From positions 30,885 to 94,884 of the forward strand of contig NZ_JAUSSZ010000016.1 in the NCBI RefSeq assembly GCF_030812595.1: 64,000 nt of DNA, written 5' to 3'. This stretch comes from Arthrobacter bambusae (GTDB taxonomy: Bacteria > Actinomycetota > Actinomycetes > Actinomycetales > Micrococcaceae). Position 1 is the first letter of the stretch; every line of letters starts with the position of its first letter. The notes below the pieces were generated by a model. That model did not search any database. It was not told where the DNA came from and worked only from the letters and a program-made list of their open reading frames with translations. The position numbers and the translations under genes were made by a program. Shown here piece after piece: positions 24,592-33,407 of the stretch.

Positions 24592-24859
24592 TGACCTGTC
24601 CTCTCCGGTCGGCCACGAAGCGGGCCACTGTCACCGATCCGACGAAGCCGATCAGCGTCAGCGCGACGAGCAGCACGAGGTTGTTGAGGTGCCTGTTGAC
24701 GGCCATGTCGACGGCCAGCGCGGCGCCGAGTATGGCAAGCAGTACGTCTGCGGCGAGCACCCGGTCCAGCAATGAAGGCCCGACGGCGATCCGGTAGATC
24801 GCGCCAGCCGCAGCGAGGCTGAGAATCACCGCCGTGACGATCAGCACGATGTCTTTCAC
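24581..24859 (-). CDS. mnhF: Mrp antiporter subunit F
   Basis: The GTG start at 24859, overlapping the mnhE stop in GTGA, gives a 92-residue protein of three membrane helices: KDIVLIVTAVILSLAAAGA, RIAVGPSLLDRVLAADVLLA (the family signature GPxxxDRVxAxD) and LVLLVALTLIGFVGSV. A longer frame extends far upstream through mnhE but is only a shadow. Small hydrophobic subunit required for assembly of the Mrp complex. Confidence 0.93.
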   Translation of the reverse strand: MKDIVLIVTAVILSLAAAGAIYRIAVGPSLLDRVLAADVLLAILGAALAVDMAVNRHLNNLVLLVALTLIGFVGSVTVARFVADRRGQVNDS

Positions 24860-25422
24860 GGTCCGACTCCCCTCGTTGCAGTCCGGCCTTCGGCCTGGAG
24901 TGCTTCCAGTTCCGCGTTGGTACCCATGATCCGGATCAGCGAGGCCTCCGCGTCCTGGACTTCCTTGCGCAGCTTGGCGGTGTCCACATCGTTGCGGACA
25001 TTGAGCCCATGGATATAGAGGGTGGACGTGGAGCGATCCACCTCCACCACCAAGGAACCCGGGATCAGCGAAATGACGTGGCCTGTGGCGGTGACCATGA
25101 GGTCGGAATGGCTGCGCAGGGGAACAGCGACGACGGCGTTGCTCACCGATGGCCCTCGGAAGACGGCCAGGTACATGACCTGGAAGCTCGCGGCCACCAC
25201 TTTGCCAAGGAACACTGCGGCGAAAGGAATGGCGCGCCACACGTTGAATCGTCCGCTGAGCTCTACGGGAGGCAAGTAGAAAATCCTGGCTACAACCACT
25301 GCGATCAGCGCACCGAACGCCAGGTTGCCCGGGCTGAAGTCCCGCCAGAGCGCACCCCAGACAAGGACGAGCCAGACCAGCAGGGGCAACTCGGTACGGA
25401 ACGAAGTCCGCTTGCGGCTCAT
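24856..25422 (-). CDS. mnhE: Mrp antiporter subunit E
   Basis: The 188-residue protein has two to three N-terminal membrane segments and the MnhE/PhaE core: PLLVWLVLVWGALWRDFSPGN, then SLIPGSLVVEVDRSTSTLYIHGL. The conserved 'TPGT/IPGSL' strand element is present. The C-terminal part is a soluble helix ending in a polar tail. Start codon ATG overlaps the mnhD stop (ATGA). Confidence 0.93.
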   Translation of the reverse strand: MSRKRTSFRTELPLLVWLVLVWGALWRDFSPGNLAFGALIAVVVARIFYLPPVELSGRFNVWRAIPFAAVFLGKVVAASFQVMYLAVFRGPSVSNAVVAVPLRSHSDLMVTATGHVISLIPGSLVVEVDRSTSTLYIHGLNVRNDVDTAKLRKEVQDAEASLIRIMGTNAELEALQAEGRTATRGVGP

Positions 25423-26999
25423 TTGCCACCTCCCTGCAGCGACTGCGGTGCGGCGATTTCGGGAACCTTGGCATTTCCGCCGAGCACGGAATGGATGTAC
25501 GCAGTACGGTCCAGCATCTGTTCCGCGGAGTTTCCGGCCAATTGGAACAGCGGACCGGCGAAGACCGTCAGCGCCACGCCGAAAACCACCAGGGCGGCGG
25601 TTGGCCCCACCATGGTCCTCGGAAGCAGGCCGACGGCGGCCGTGTCCTTCAGGATGGGTGCCGGGTAGTCCGCGTCCTCAGGTTTCCGCCAGAATGCGCG
25701 GTTCCAGACGCGGGCAATTGCCAACAAGGTCAAGAGGCTGGTGACCACGCCTCCCACCACCAAGGTAATTGAGAGTGGCGTTCCCAGGGCGATGCCTGCC
25801 TGCAGGAGCCCAAGCTTCCCCAGGAACCCGGAGAAGGGCGGGATTCCCGCGAGGTTCATGGCTGGAATGAAGAACAGGAGCGCGAGGAGCGGAGACAACT
25901 TGGCAAGCCCGCCCAGCCGGTCCAAGGACGCGCTGCCACCACGGCGCTCGATCAGGCCAGTCACGAGGAAAAGGCTAGTTTGGACCGTGATGTGGTGGGC
26001 CACGTAGAACACAGCAGCCGCAAGCCCGGCAACGGAAGACATGGCCAAGCCGAACACCATGTAGCCGATGTGGCTCACCAACGTGAAGGAAAGTAGTCGC
26101 TTGATGTCGCTCTGGGCTATGGCGCCGAGAATGCCCACCAGCATGGTGAGGAGCGCTACCACCATCAACGGGGCATTCAATGTATCGCCCGGGAAAAGGA
26201 GGGTCTCCGTGCGGACCATGGCATAGACGCCCACCTTGGTGAGCAATCCGGCGAACACGGCAGTGACCGGTGCTGGTGCGGTCGGATACGAGTCAGGCAG
26301 CCAGAAGGACAGCGGGAACACGGCTGCTTTAATGCCGAATGCCACGAGCAGCATGACGTGGAGCAGGTTCCTGGTGCCCGGATCCAGTCCGTCCAGCTTG
26401 ATCGCGAGATCCGCCATCGAGATGGTTCCAGTGGCTCCGTAGATCATCGCAATGGCAATCAGGAACAACACCGAAGACACCACGGAAACCACCACGTACG
26501 TGACCCCGGCACGGATGCGCGGACCGGTGCCGCCCAGTGTCATGAGCACATAACTCGCCGTCAGCAGGATCTCGAAGCCCACGTACAGGTTGAAGAGGTC
26601 ACCCGTGAGGAAGGCGTTGGAAACACCGGCCACCAGGATGAGGTAGGTCGGGTGGAAGATCGAGACGGGTGCCTCGCGGTCGCCGTCGGCCATGCCCTGG
26701 CCGGTGGCGTAGATCAGCACCGCGAGGCTGATGACCGAGGAAACCACCAACATGAGCGAGGAAAACTGGTCTACCACCATCACCACCCCGAAAGGCGGCT
26801 GCCAGCCGCCCAGGGTGACGGATGCAGTGCCAGCGGTCCATACCGACGCGAGGAGCCAGCACTCCAAGAGCAACGTCAGGGACAAGAATCCGATGCTGAC
26901 CACGCGTTGGGCCACCGGGTTCCTGTTCAGGGCGAACGTCAGCGCGGCACCGAGGATCGGAAGTACGACGGCGAGCGGCGCCAGGCTGGCGATGTTCAC
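25419..26999 (-). CDS. mnhD: Mrp antiporter subunit D (NuoN/M-like)
   Basis: The 526-residue polytopic protein, about fourteen membrane segments, belongs to the proton-pumping antiporter-like family related to complex I subunits. Features include LYVGFEILLTASYVLMTLGG with the conserved Glu of helix 5, and FPLSFWLPDSYPTAPAPVTAVFAGLLTKVGVYA with the broken-helix lysine region and proline-rich turn. It is the second ion-translocating core subunit besides MnhA. Overlaps its neighbours on both sides, as normal in this operon. Confidence 0.94.
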   Translation of the reverse strand: MNIASLAPLAVVLPILGAALTFALNRNPVAQRVVSIGFLSLTLLLECWLLASVWTAGTASVTLGGWQPPFGVVMVVDQFSSLMLVVSSVISLAVLIYATGQGMADGDREAPVSIFHPTYLILVAGVSNAFLTGDLFNLYVGFEILLTASYVLMTLGGTGPRIRAGVTYVVVSVVSSVLFLIAIAMIYGATGTISMADLAIKLDGLDPGTRNLLHVMLLVAFGIKAAVFPLSFWLPDSYPTAPAPVTAVFAGLLTKVGVYAMVRTETLLFPGDTLNAPLMVVALLTMLVGILGAIAQSDIKRLLSFTLVSHIGYMVFGLAMSSVAGLAAAVFYVAHHITVQTSLFLVTGLIERRGGSASLDRLGGLAKLSPLLALLFFIPAMNLAGIPPFSGFLGKLGLLQAGIALGTPLSITLVVGGVVTSLLTLLAIARVWNRAFWRKPEDADYPAPILKDTAAVGLLPRTMVGPTAALVVFGVALTVFAGPLFQLAGNSAEQMLDRTAYIHSVLGGNAKVPEIAAPQSLQGGGK

Positions 27000-27451
27000 T
27001 GGGGTCCTCCTTCCTTGGCTGCTTCGGTGACCGCGGTAACCGGGAATTCGGATGTTTCCTCGGGAACCACAGAGTCGTCTTCGGCGTCGAAACTGGGCGT
27101 CTTCGCGACCCGCCGGTCTTCGGCGTCGTCCTGGATGTCGTCTTGCCGTGCCAACGCCCAGGTCCTGTAGATGATGCCGAGCATGAATGCCGTCACCGCG
27201 AAGGAAATCACGATCGATGTCAGGATCAAGGCTTGCGGCAACGGATCGTTGTAGTCGCGCGGATCCGTCGATTTGTTGAACAGCGGGGCCAGTCCGGCAT
27301 AGCCACCGGTGGCGAGGATCAGCAAATTGGTCGCATTGGCCATGAGCATGAGTCCCAGGAGAACGCGGGTCAGGCTAAGTTCCAGGATCAAATAGATCCC
27401 GCAGGCATAGAGCACTCCCATGACGATCAACAAGGTCAAGTTGACGCTCAT
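26996..27451 (-). CDS. mnhC: Mrp antiporter subunit C
   Basis: The N-terminal 110 residues form three helices of the NuoK type (VLYACGIYLILELSLTRVLLGLMLMANATNLLILA). Then a polar extension rich in Asp/Glu (DDIQDDAEDRRVAKT) forms the C-terminal 40 residues; such an acidic tail is longer than in Bacillus MrpC. It overlaps mnhA by four bases upstream. Confidence 0.93.
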   Translation of the reverse strand: MSVNLTLLIVMGVLYACGIYLILELSLTRVLLGLMLMANATNLLILATGGYAGLAPLFNKSTDPRDYNDPLPQALILTSIVISFAVTAFMLGIIYRTWALARQDDIQDDAEDRRVAKTPSFDAEDDSVVPEETSEFPVTAVTEAAKEGGPQ

Positions 27452-30400
27452 GGGGTCCTCTTCCCGGATGCTGCGGTTGCCGTCGTCGCTGTGGCGGTGG
27501 GGGCTTCGGTCCGGCCGGCCCCTGAATCTTTCGCGTCTGCGTTGGCGGCTTCTTCGAAGTGTTCGTCGATCTCGGCTCCCAAGCTGCGCAGCACGTCGAG
27601 GGCCAGGCCCACGACTACGAGGTACACACCGATATCGAAGACCGTGGAAGTCACGAACTTGATATCACCGAACAGCGGCAGCCAAAACTCGATGATGGCG
27701 CTTTGGAACACTTGGCCGCCCAGGAGGAGGGGCACGAAGCCCGCCGCGGCCGCCGTCGCAAGACCGGTTCCCAGCAGCATGCCGGCGCTGATCGGGGCGG
27801 CTTCCCGCAACTCGAACCGTCCACCGGCCAAGTAGCGGATGGTCAGGGCGAGTCCGGCAGTGAGTCCGCCGGCAAAGCCGCCTCCCGGAAGGTTATGCCC
27901 CGCCAGCAGGAGGTAGACGGAGAAGACGATCATCGAGTGGAAAATCAGCCGGGTGACCACTTCGAAGATGATGGACCGCTGTTCCGGTGCCAGGGTACGG
28001 CCGGCCACCAGCCAGGGGTCCGTTGGGGAGCCTGCGAATTTACGGGCGAGCGCCAGCGAGGCTACGTCCCGCGAATCGCCGCCGGCCGCGCGCCTTCCCA
28101 CGATTCCCTCGGGAACCGTTGCTGCCTTGTTGAGTCGGTCGCCCCTGCTGCGGACGAAGATCAAGCTCGCGACGCCGGTAGCGGCGACTGCCAGCACCGA
28201 GATCTCACCGAAAGTGTCCCACGCGCGGATGTCCACCAGGGTCACGTTGACCACGTTGAGTCCGCCGCCACCTTCATAGGCCAGCCGGGGGAAGGAGAGC
28301 GACACAGGCTCGGCAGTGCGGGCGCCCATGGCGTAGATCGCCACGAAGATCATAGTGGCCGCGAATGCCACACCGATAATGACCCTGACCACACGGTATT
28401 TGCCGCCGGTACGGTCCCGGAGTTCCGGAGGGAGGCTGCGCATCGCCAGAACGAAGGCCACCAGGATGATGGTCTCCACCAGCATTTGCGTCAGGGCGAG
28501 GTCCGGGGCGCCTTGCAACGCGAACATCAATGCGATGCCATAGCCGGTGACCGACACCATCAGCACGGCCAGGAAGCGCTTGTTGGCACGAACGGCGGCC
28601 AGGGCGCCAATCACGATTCCTGCCGCGGCAATGAGCTGGAGCGGGGAATTCGGGTCGATCACATAGAGACCGCCCGGTAGAGGTTTGTTGGCCACGATGA
28701 GCGCCGCGAGCGGGACGGCGAAGGCCACCGTGAGGATAACTGCCAGGTAGAAGTAGAGGGAACCGCGCTGCGTGCGCCCGGTGACCCACACTGCGACGTC
28801 GTCCAAAGCCCCGATGGTGCGCTGGTAGGCGCGGTCGCCGTCCACCCAGTCCGGGACACGGCCCTGCACCCGGGACACGAGCTTGCTCGCATAGAACATC
28901 ACGACGCCGGCCGCGAACGTCAAGGCAGTCAGTCCCAAGGCGGGCGTCAGGCCGTGCCACAGCGCAAGGTGCGTCGCGCTGGAAGCGCTGATCCCGCCGT
29001 CGTGATCGGCAGCACCGCTAAAAGCGGCGGTATACGGCTGGATCCAGCCATCAACGGGATCGGGCCACAAGCCGTACACCACGCTGAAGACGCTCAGGAT
29101 GGCCGGCGCCGCCAGGAACGACGGCTGGATGGCCTTGAAGGGCGTCCGGTCCACGCCCGGCTTGGTGGCGAACGCACCCCACATGAAGCGTGCACTGTAC
29201 GCGAACGTGAGGATCGACCCCAAGACCAGGCCCGCAAGGAGGACCGCTCCCCATGCTTGGGAGGCCGGGTCCGCGCTGTAGTGGACGAAGGCTTCGAACA
29301 CGGATTCCTTGGCCACGAAACCGGCCAGCGGAGGTATGCCGGCCATCGATGCGGCGGCGATCCCCGCCACAATGGCGAGCGCCCTTGAGGACTTGTACAC
29401 GCCCGAGAGCTTGCGGATGTCGCGTGTTCCGGATTGGTGGTCGATGATGCCCACCACCAAGAACAGGGAGGCTTTGAACAGTCCGTGCGCCAGGAGGAGC
29501 GCGAGTCCGGCCAGCGCGGCGTCGGACCGGCCAAGACCGACCACCATGGTGAGGAACCCGAGCTGACTGACTGTTCCATAGGCGAGGATGAGTTTGATGT
29601 CGGTCTGCCGGAGCGCCCGGTAGCCGCCCACCAGCATCGTCGCCAGCCCGAGGCCTAGCACCAGCGGCAACCAGTAGGGGCTTTGGCTGAACCCGGGCGC
29701 CATGCGGGCGACGATATAGATGCCGGCCTTCACCATGGCCGCCGCGTGCAGGTAGGCGCTCACCGGGGTGGGCGCGGCCATGGCGCCGGGGAGCCAGAAG
29801 TGGAAAGGAACCAGCGCCGATTTGGTAATCGCTCCCACCAGGATGAGTACGACGGCGGCAGCAGCCGCACCCTGCGCGGGTCCGGTGACGAGGGTGGCCG
29901 CTTCAGTCATGATCGCCGAAATGCGGTATGTTCCGGCCGCCTGGCCCAGAATGATGAGGCCGACGAGCATGGCCAGGCCACCCGCCGTGGTGACCATGAG
30001 TGCTTGCAAGGCCGAGCGCCGGGCGGCAAGGCGGGTGCGGGCATAACCGATCAGGAGATAGGACAGGACCGTGGTGAGTTCCCAGAAGATGAACATCATC
30101 AGGAGGTCGTCCGCCGTCACCAAGCCGAACATCGCACCCGCGAAGGCAAGAAGTTGGGCGCCGAACGCGCCGAGGTGGGCATCCTTGTTCTTGAAGTACC
30201 GCGCGCAATAGACCAGGACCAGCGCGCCGACGCCTAGGACCAGCAAGGACATCACCCATGCCAAGACGTCCATGCGGAAGGCGAACTCAAGCTTGAGGTT
30301 CGGAATCCACGGGAGGGTTTCTTCGATGAAGCCGCCGGCAGGATTCCGGCCTTTTCCGGGATACACCTGGTCATACTGGAGAACCAGCCAGATGAAGGCG

Positions 30401-30507
30401 GTGGCAGGAACCGCTGCGAGGACGTAGAAGGCATTCCGCTGGAGTTTCCGGAAGATCCAAGGCGCCACCGTTGCCGCGGCAAAGGTCACGGCAAGAACTG
30501 TGATCAC
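27448..30507 (-). CDS. mnhA: Mrp antiporter fused subunit A/B
   Basis: The 1019-residue protein is the large Mrp subunit. Its N-terminal two thirds are NuoL-like (FWELTTVLSYLLIGY, FHFWLPGAMAAPTPVSAYLHAAAMVKAGIYI), followed by an MbhE-like segment. The last part, from about residue 855, contains the MnhB region VVTRLIFHSMIVFSVYLLLAGHNLPGGGFAGGL. Fusion of A and B is normal in actinobacteria. Start is GTG at 30507 with GGAG upstream. It heads the operon mnhA(B)-C-D-E-F-G. The product, with MnhD, provides the Na+/H+ exchange pathway. Confidence 0.95.
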   Translation of the reverse strand: MITVLAVTFAAATVAPWIFRKLQRNAFYVLAAVPATAFIWLVLQYDQVYPGKGRNPAGGFIEETLPWIPNLKLEFAFRMDVLAWVMSLLVLGVGALVLVYCARYFKNKDAHLGAFGAQLLAFAGAMFGLVTADDLLMMFIFWELTTVLSYLLIGYARTRLAARRSALQALMVTTAGGLAMLVGLIILGQAAGTYRISAIMTEAATLVTGPAQGAAAAAVVLILVGAITKSALVPFHFWLPGAMAAPTPVSAYLHAAAMVKAGIYIVARMAPGFSQSPYWLPLVLGLGLATMLVGGYRALRQTDIKLILAYGTVSQLGFLTMVVGLGRSDAALAGLALLLAHGLFKASLFLVVGIIDHQSGTRDIRKLSGVYKSSRALAIVAGIAAASMAGIPPLAGFVAKESVFEAFVHYSADPASQAWGAVLLAGLVLGSILTFAYSARFMWGAFATKPGVDRTPFKAIQPSFLAAPAILSVFSVVYGLWPDPVDGWIQPYTAAFSGAADHDGGISASSATHLALWHGLTPALGLTALTFAAGVVMFYASKLVSRVQGRVPDWVDGDRAYQRTIGALDDVAVWVTGRTQRGSLYFYLAVILTVAFAVPLAALIVANKPLPGGLYVIDPNSPLQLIAAAGIVIGALAAVRANKRFLAVLMVSVTGYGIALMFALQGAPDLALTQMLVETIILVAFVLAMRSLPPELRDRTGGKYRVVRVIIGVAFAATMIFVAIYAMGARTAEPVSLSFPRLAYEGGGGLNVVNVTLVDIRAWDTFGEISVLAVAATGVASLIFVRSRGDRLNKAATVPEGIVGRRAAGGDSRDVASLALARKFAGSPTDPWLVAGRTLAPEQRSIIFEVVTRLIFHSMIVFSVYLLLAGHNLPGGGFAGGLTAGLALTIRYLAGGRFELREAAPISAGMLLGTGLATAAAAGFVPLLLGGQVFQSAIIEFWLPLFGDIKFVTSTVFDIGVYLVVVGLALDVLRSLGAEIDEHFEEAANADAKDSGAGRTEAPTATATTATAASGKRTP

Positions 30508-30592
30508 TGGAATCTCCGCAAAGTCAGGAATGAATTGTCAAAGTTGGAGCAGGCGGTCAAACGTTGGGTTCGGTGCAGGTAGTTTATCAACT

Positions 30593-31996
30593 ATGAATAT
30601 GGCAGCTGCGCCGGAGGCCCCGCACCCGGCATCCGAGCTCGCTTCAGGACCCGCCCTGTCGAATAAGGGCCAAATCCTTGCGTGGGCATCCTGGGACTGG
30701 GGCTCCGCGGCCTTCAACGCCGTCATGACCACCTTCGTATTCACCGTCTACCTGACGTCCAAGGCCTTCGGCGGGGGAGACTCCGCGTCGGCGGCGTTGG
30801 GCACCGCGTTGGCGATTGCCGGGTTCGCGATTGCCCTCCTGGCACCGGTCACCGGTCAACGTTCCGACTCCGGTGGCAGGCGGAAGCTGTGGCTCGGGGT
30901 CAACACGGCCCTCGTGGCCGTCCTCACCGGCTCGTGCTTCTTCGTCTTCCCCAAGCCCGAGTTCCTGTTCCTGGGCGTCTCTTTGATCGCGCTCGGCAAT
31001 GTGTTCTTCGAGTTCGCCGGAGTCAATTACAACGCCATGCTGGCCCAGATCTCCACCCCTGCCAACATCGGCAAAGTGAGCGGCTTCGGCTGGGGAATGG
31101 GGTACCTGGGCGGGATTGTCGCGTTGCTCGTGGTGCTGCAGCTTTTCGTCCAGCCGTCTTTTGAATGGTTCGGGGCCTCCACACAGGACAGCTTGAATAT
31201 CAGGCTGGTGGCGGTCTTCTCCGCGCTCTGGTTCTTCATCTTCGCGCTGCCGGTCCTCTTCGCGGTCCCGGAACTCTCGGTCAAGAAGCCGGAATCCCGG
31301 CTCGGGTTCCTGGCTTCCTACGGTTTGCTGGTCCGCCGGATCAGGGCCATTTACCGGACCAGCCCGCACACCATCTACTTCCTGCTCGCGAGCGCCATCT
31401 TCCGAGACGGCCTGGCTGCGGTCTTCACCTTTGGCGGGGTCATTGCAGCCGGAACCTTTGGCTTCGAGCTCAAGGAAGTCATCTTCTTCGCTATTTTCGG
31501 CAACGTAGTGGCTGCCGTCGGAGCCATGATCGGTGGATTCCTGGACGACAGGATCGGACCCAAGAACGTCATCGTCATTTCCCTCATCGGACTCTTGCTG
31601 GCCGGCACCGCGATCCTGGTGCTTGGCAACGGCGACTACGCGTTCTTCGGAGTCCATTGGGCGGGCAGCACCACGTTCTGGGTATTCGGGCTCTTCCTCT
31701 GCTTGTTCGTCGGCCCAGCCCAGGCTTCCTCCCGTGCCTACCTCGCGAGGCTGGCACCGGATGGCGAATCGGGCGAACTGTTCGGGCTCTACGCCACCAC
31801 CGGCAGGGCCGTGAGCTTCCTGGCGCCGGCACTTTTCACCCTGTGCATCGCCGTGGCGACACCACTGGTGGCCTCGGGCGCAGCCCAACGCTGGGGAATT
31901 CTGGGCATCATGGTGGTGCTCCTGGCCGGCCTGCTGGTGATCCTTCCCGTCAAGTCACCCAACAAAACGGAAATCGCCACAGTTCCGCTCAGCTGA
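30593..31996 (+). CDS. UMF1/Atg22-like MFS transporter
   Basis: The 467-residue protein has twelve hydrophobic segments. Its opening ILAWASWDWGSAAFNAVMTTFVFTVY is the Vacuole_effluxer/Atg22-type signature (WASWDWG.S.FN). Later features include VTGQRSDSGGRRKLWLG and FDDRIGPKNV-like loop GGFLDDRIGPKN. In yeast Atg22 exports amino acids; the bacterial substrate is not known. Start chosen at ATG 30593, divergent from the mrp operon with 85 bp between starts. The 194-bp gap downstream contains a hairpin at 32062-32091. Confidence 0.87.
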   Translation: MNMAAAPEAPHPASELASGPALSNKGQILAWASWDWGSAAFNAVMTTFVFTVYLTSKAFGGGDSASAALGTALAIAGFAIALLAPVTGQRSDSGGRRKLWLGVNTALVAVLTGSCFFVFPKPEFLFLGVSLIALGNVFFEFAGVNYNAMLAQISTPANIGKVSGFGWGMGYLGGIVALLVVLQLFVQPSFEWFGASTQDSLNIRLVAVFSALWFFIFALPVLFAVPELSVKKPESRLGFLASYGLLVRRIRAIYRTSPHTIYFLLASAIFRDGLAAVFTFGGVIAAGTFGFELKEVIFFAIFGNVVAAVGAMIGGFLDDRIGPKNVIVISLIGLLLAGTAILVLGNGDYAFFGVHWAGSTTFWVFGLFLCLFVGPAQASSRAYLARLAPDGESGELFGLYATTGRAVSFLAPALFTLCIAVATPLVASGAAQRWGILGIMVVLLAGLLVILPVKSPNKTEIATVPLS

Positions 31997-32061
31997 GCGT
32001 TCACAGGCTTAGTGCGTGCCTCTCTATCCGCGCCGTCGATCCCGTTCCGCACCCGAAAAGG

Positions 32062-32091
32062 ACAGGCGCACCCGGTCTACTGGGTGCCTGT
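32062..32091 (+). terminator. imperfect hairpin downstream of the MFS gene
   Basis: ACAGGCGCACCC and GGGTGCCTGT pair with one bulge around an 8-nt loop; flanking GGAC and GTCC may extend it. Two direct copies of CGGGTGCGT follow at about 32100 and 32119. No T-run, so the terminator role is tentative. Confidence 0.4.
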
Positions 32092-32167
32092 GTCCCAAGC
32101 GGGTGCGTGCGTCATCAGCGGGTGCGTTCCTGCCCAACAATCCGCAAAAAGCTCTTGATCTTTGATT

Positions 32168-32186
32168 GTTAGTAGAGTTTACTAAC
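32168..32186. promoter_or_regulatory. candidate ROK-repressor operator
   Basis: GTTAGTA and TACTAAC form a perfect 7-bp inverted repeat with a 5-bp centre, ending four bases before the ATG of the ROK gene. Such an AT-rich palindrome so near the start codon in a GC-rich genome is characteristic of autoregulatory operators of NagC/XylR-type ROK proteins. It may also overlap the promoter. Confidence 0.6.
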
Positions 32187-32190
32187 TCCC

Positions 32191-33342
32191 ATGGAAGCCC
32201 TTCGTGACCGTCAGCGCACCGACCGAACCGGCGCAGCAACACTGCCTTCCGACGGACGGGCCCACAACCTCTCCTTGGTACGCCAGACGCTTCACTCGGT
32301 AGGGGCGATGAGCCGCGCGGATCTCTCCCGGACCCTGGGCCTGACGCGGGTCACGGTATCGGACCTCGTCTCGGACCTCCTGGAACGCGGCCATGTGGTG
32401 GAACTGGGGCACTCGGACGAAGTCCGCCCGGGCAAGCCGGCGATCCTGGTGGACATCAACCGCCAGGGCCTCCAAGTCATCGGCATGGACCTCGCCGAAA
32501 ATTCCGTGCTGCGGGCCGCCGTCTTGGACCTTGACGGCAATATCCTCGAACGCGTGGAACGCTCCCTCTCCGAGGAAACCGGACGGGACGTGGTCACCCA
32601 GGTCCTCGAACTCGCTTCGGAAGCGGTCGGACGAGCCACCGCCCCACTGCTCGGAATCGGCGTCGGGACCCCCGGCATCGTCAACGCGGACGGTGTGGTC
32701 ACCACGGCCCCCAACTTCGAATGGAAGGACGTCGCCCTGCGCCGGCTCCTCCAGGAACACACCGGGCTGCCCACGCTCGTTTCCAACGACGCCGACGCCG
32801 CAGTCCACGCGGACCACACCTTCGGCGGCGGCAGTGACGACATGGTGCTCGTGAAAATCGGGCGCGGTGTCGGTTCCGGACTCATCGTGGGGGGCATGCG
32901 TGCCCGCGGCGCCCACTCCGCGGCCGGCGAAATCGGCCACGTCACGGTCGGCACCGACGGCGGATCCGTCTGCAAGTGCGGTAAGACGGGGTGCCTCGAA
33001 ACCTGGATGTCGGTCCCCAGCCTCGAACGGGCCCTGGCCGCAGCGGCGGCGAGCTCCGATCCGGAGACGGCGGCCGACGTCGTGCTCCGGGAAGCAGGAG
33101 AGCGGCTAGGCATCGCCCTCGCGCCCGTGGTTGGCGCCCTCGATTTGGGCGAAGTGGTCCTCAGCGGACCGCGGGAGCTTTTGGAAGGCCCCCTTCTCAG
33201 TGCCGTCGAGCAGACATTGCTTGGGCGGCTCTTGCACCAGGACCCCTCACCGGTGTCCGTCCGTCTCGCGGCCGACGCACAGGACATTGTCCTGCGCGGC
33301 GCCGCCGTGATGGTCCTGTGGAACCAGCTCGGAGTGGCCTGA
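32191..33342 (+). CDS. ROK family transcriptional repressor (NagC/XylR type)
   Basis: The 383-residue protein has an N-terminal winged helix-turn-helix (about 26-70: HNLSLVRQTLHS, MSRADLSRTLGLTRVTVSDLVSDLLERG) and a sugar-kinase-like ROK domain. The ROK zinc motif CKCGKTGC begins near residue 261, with E-I-G-H in GEIGHVTVG just before. GIGVGTPG and GVGSGLIVGG are the ATPase-fold glycines. It begins a cluster with a beta-N-acetylhexosaminidase and glucosamine-6-phosphate deaminase, so amino sugars or their phosphates are the likely effectors. The palindrome at 32168-32186 is its probable operator. Confidence 0.9.
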   Translation: MEALRDRQRTDRTGAATLPSDGRAHNLSLVRQTLHSVGAMSRADLSRTLGLTRVTVSDLVSDLLERGHVVELGHSDEVRPGKPAILVDINRQGLQVIGMDLAENSVLRAAVLDLDGNILERVERSLSEETGRDVVTQVLELASEAVGRATAPLLGIGVGTPGIVNADGVVTTAPNFEWKDVALRRLLQEHTGLPTLVSNDADAAVHADHTFGGGSDDMVLVKIGRGVGSGLIVGGMRARGAHSAAGEIGHVTVGTDGGSVCKCGKTGCLETWMSVPSLERALAAAAASSDPETAADVVLREAGERLGIALAPVVGALDLGEVVLSGPRELLEGPLLSAVEQTLLGRLLHQDPSPVSVRLAADAQDIVLRGAAVMVLWNQLGVA

Positions 33343-33407
33343 GTGCCGCACCTGTGCCGTTTCCAACCCTGACTCACCAGCCAAGCATCCCTTCGAAGGA
33401 GCCGGAC

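Noticed and set aside
30644..31888. A 414-codon open frame on the minus strand
   Set aside because: Antisense to the UMF1-type transporter; highly charged, low-complexity translation typical of a shadow.
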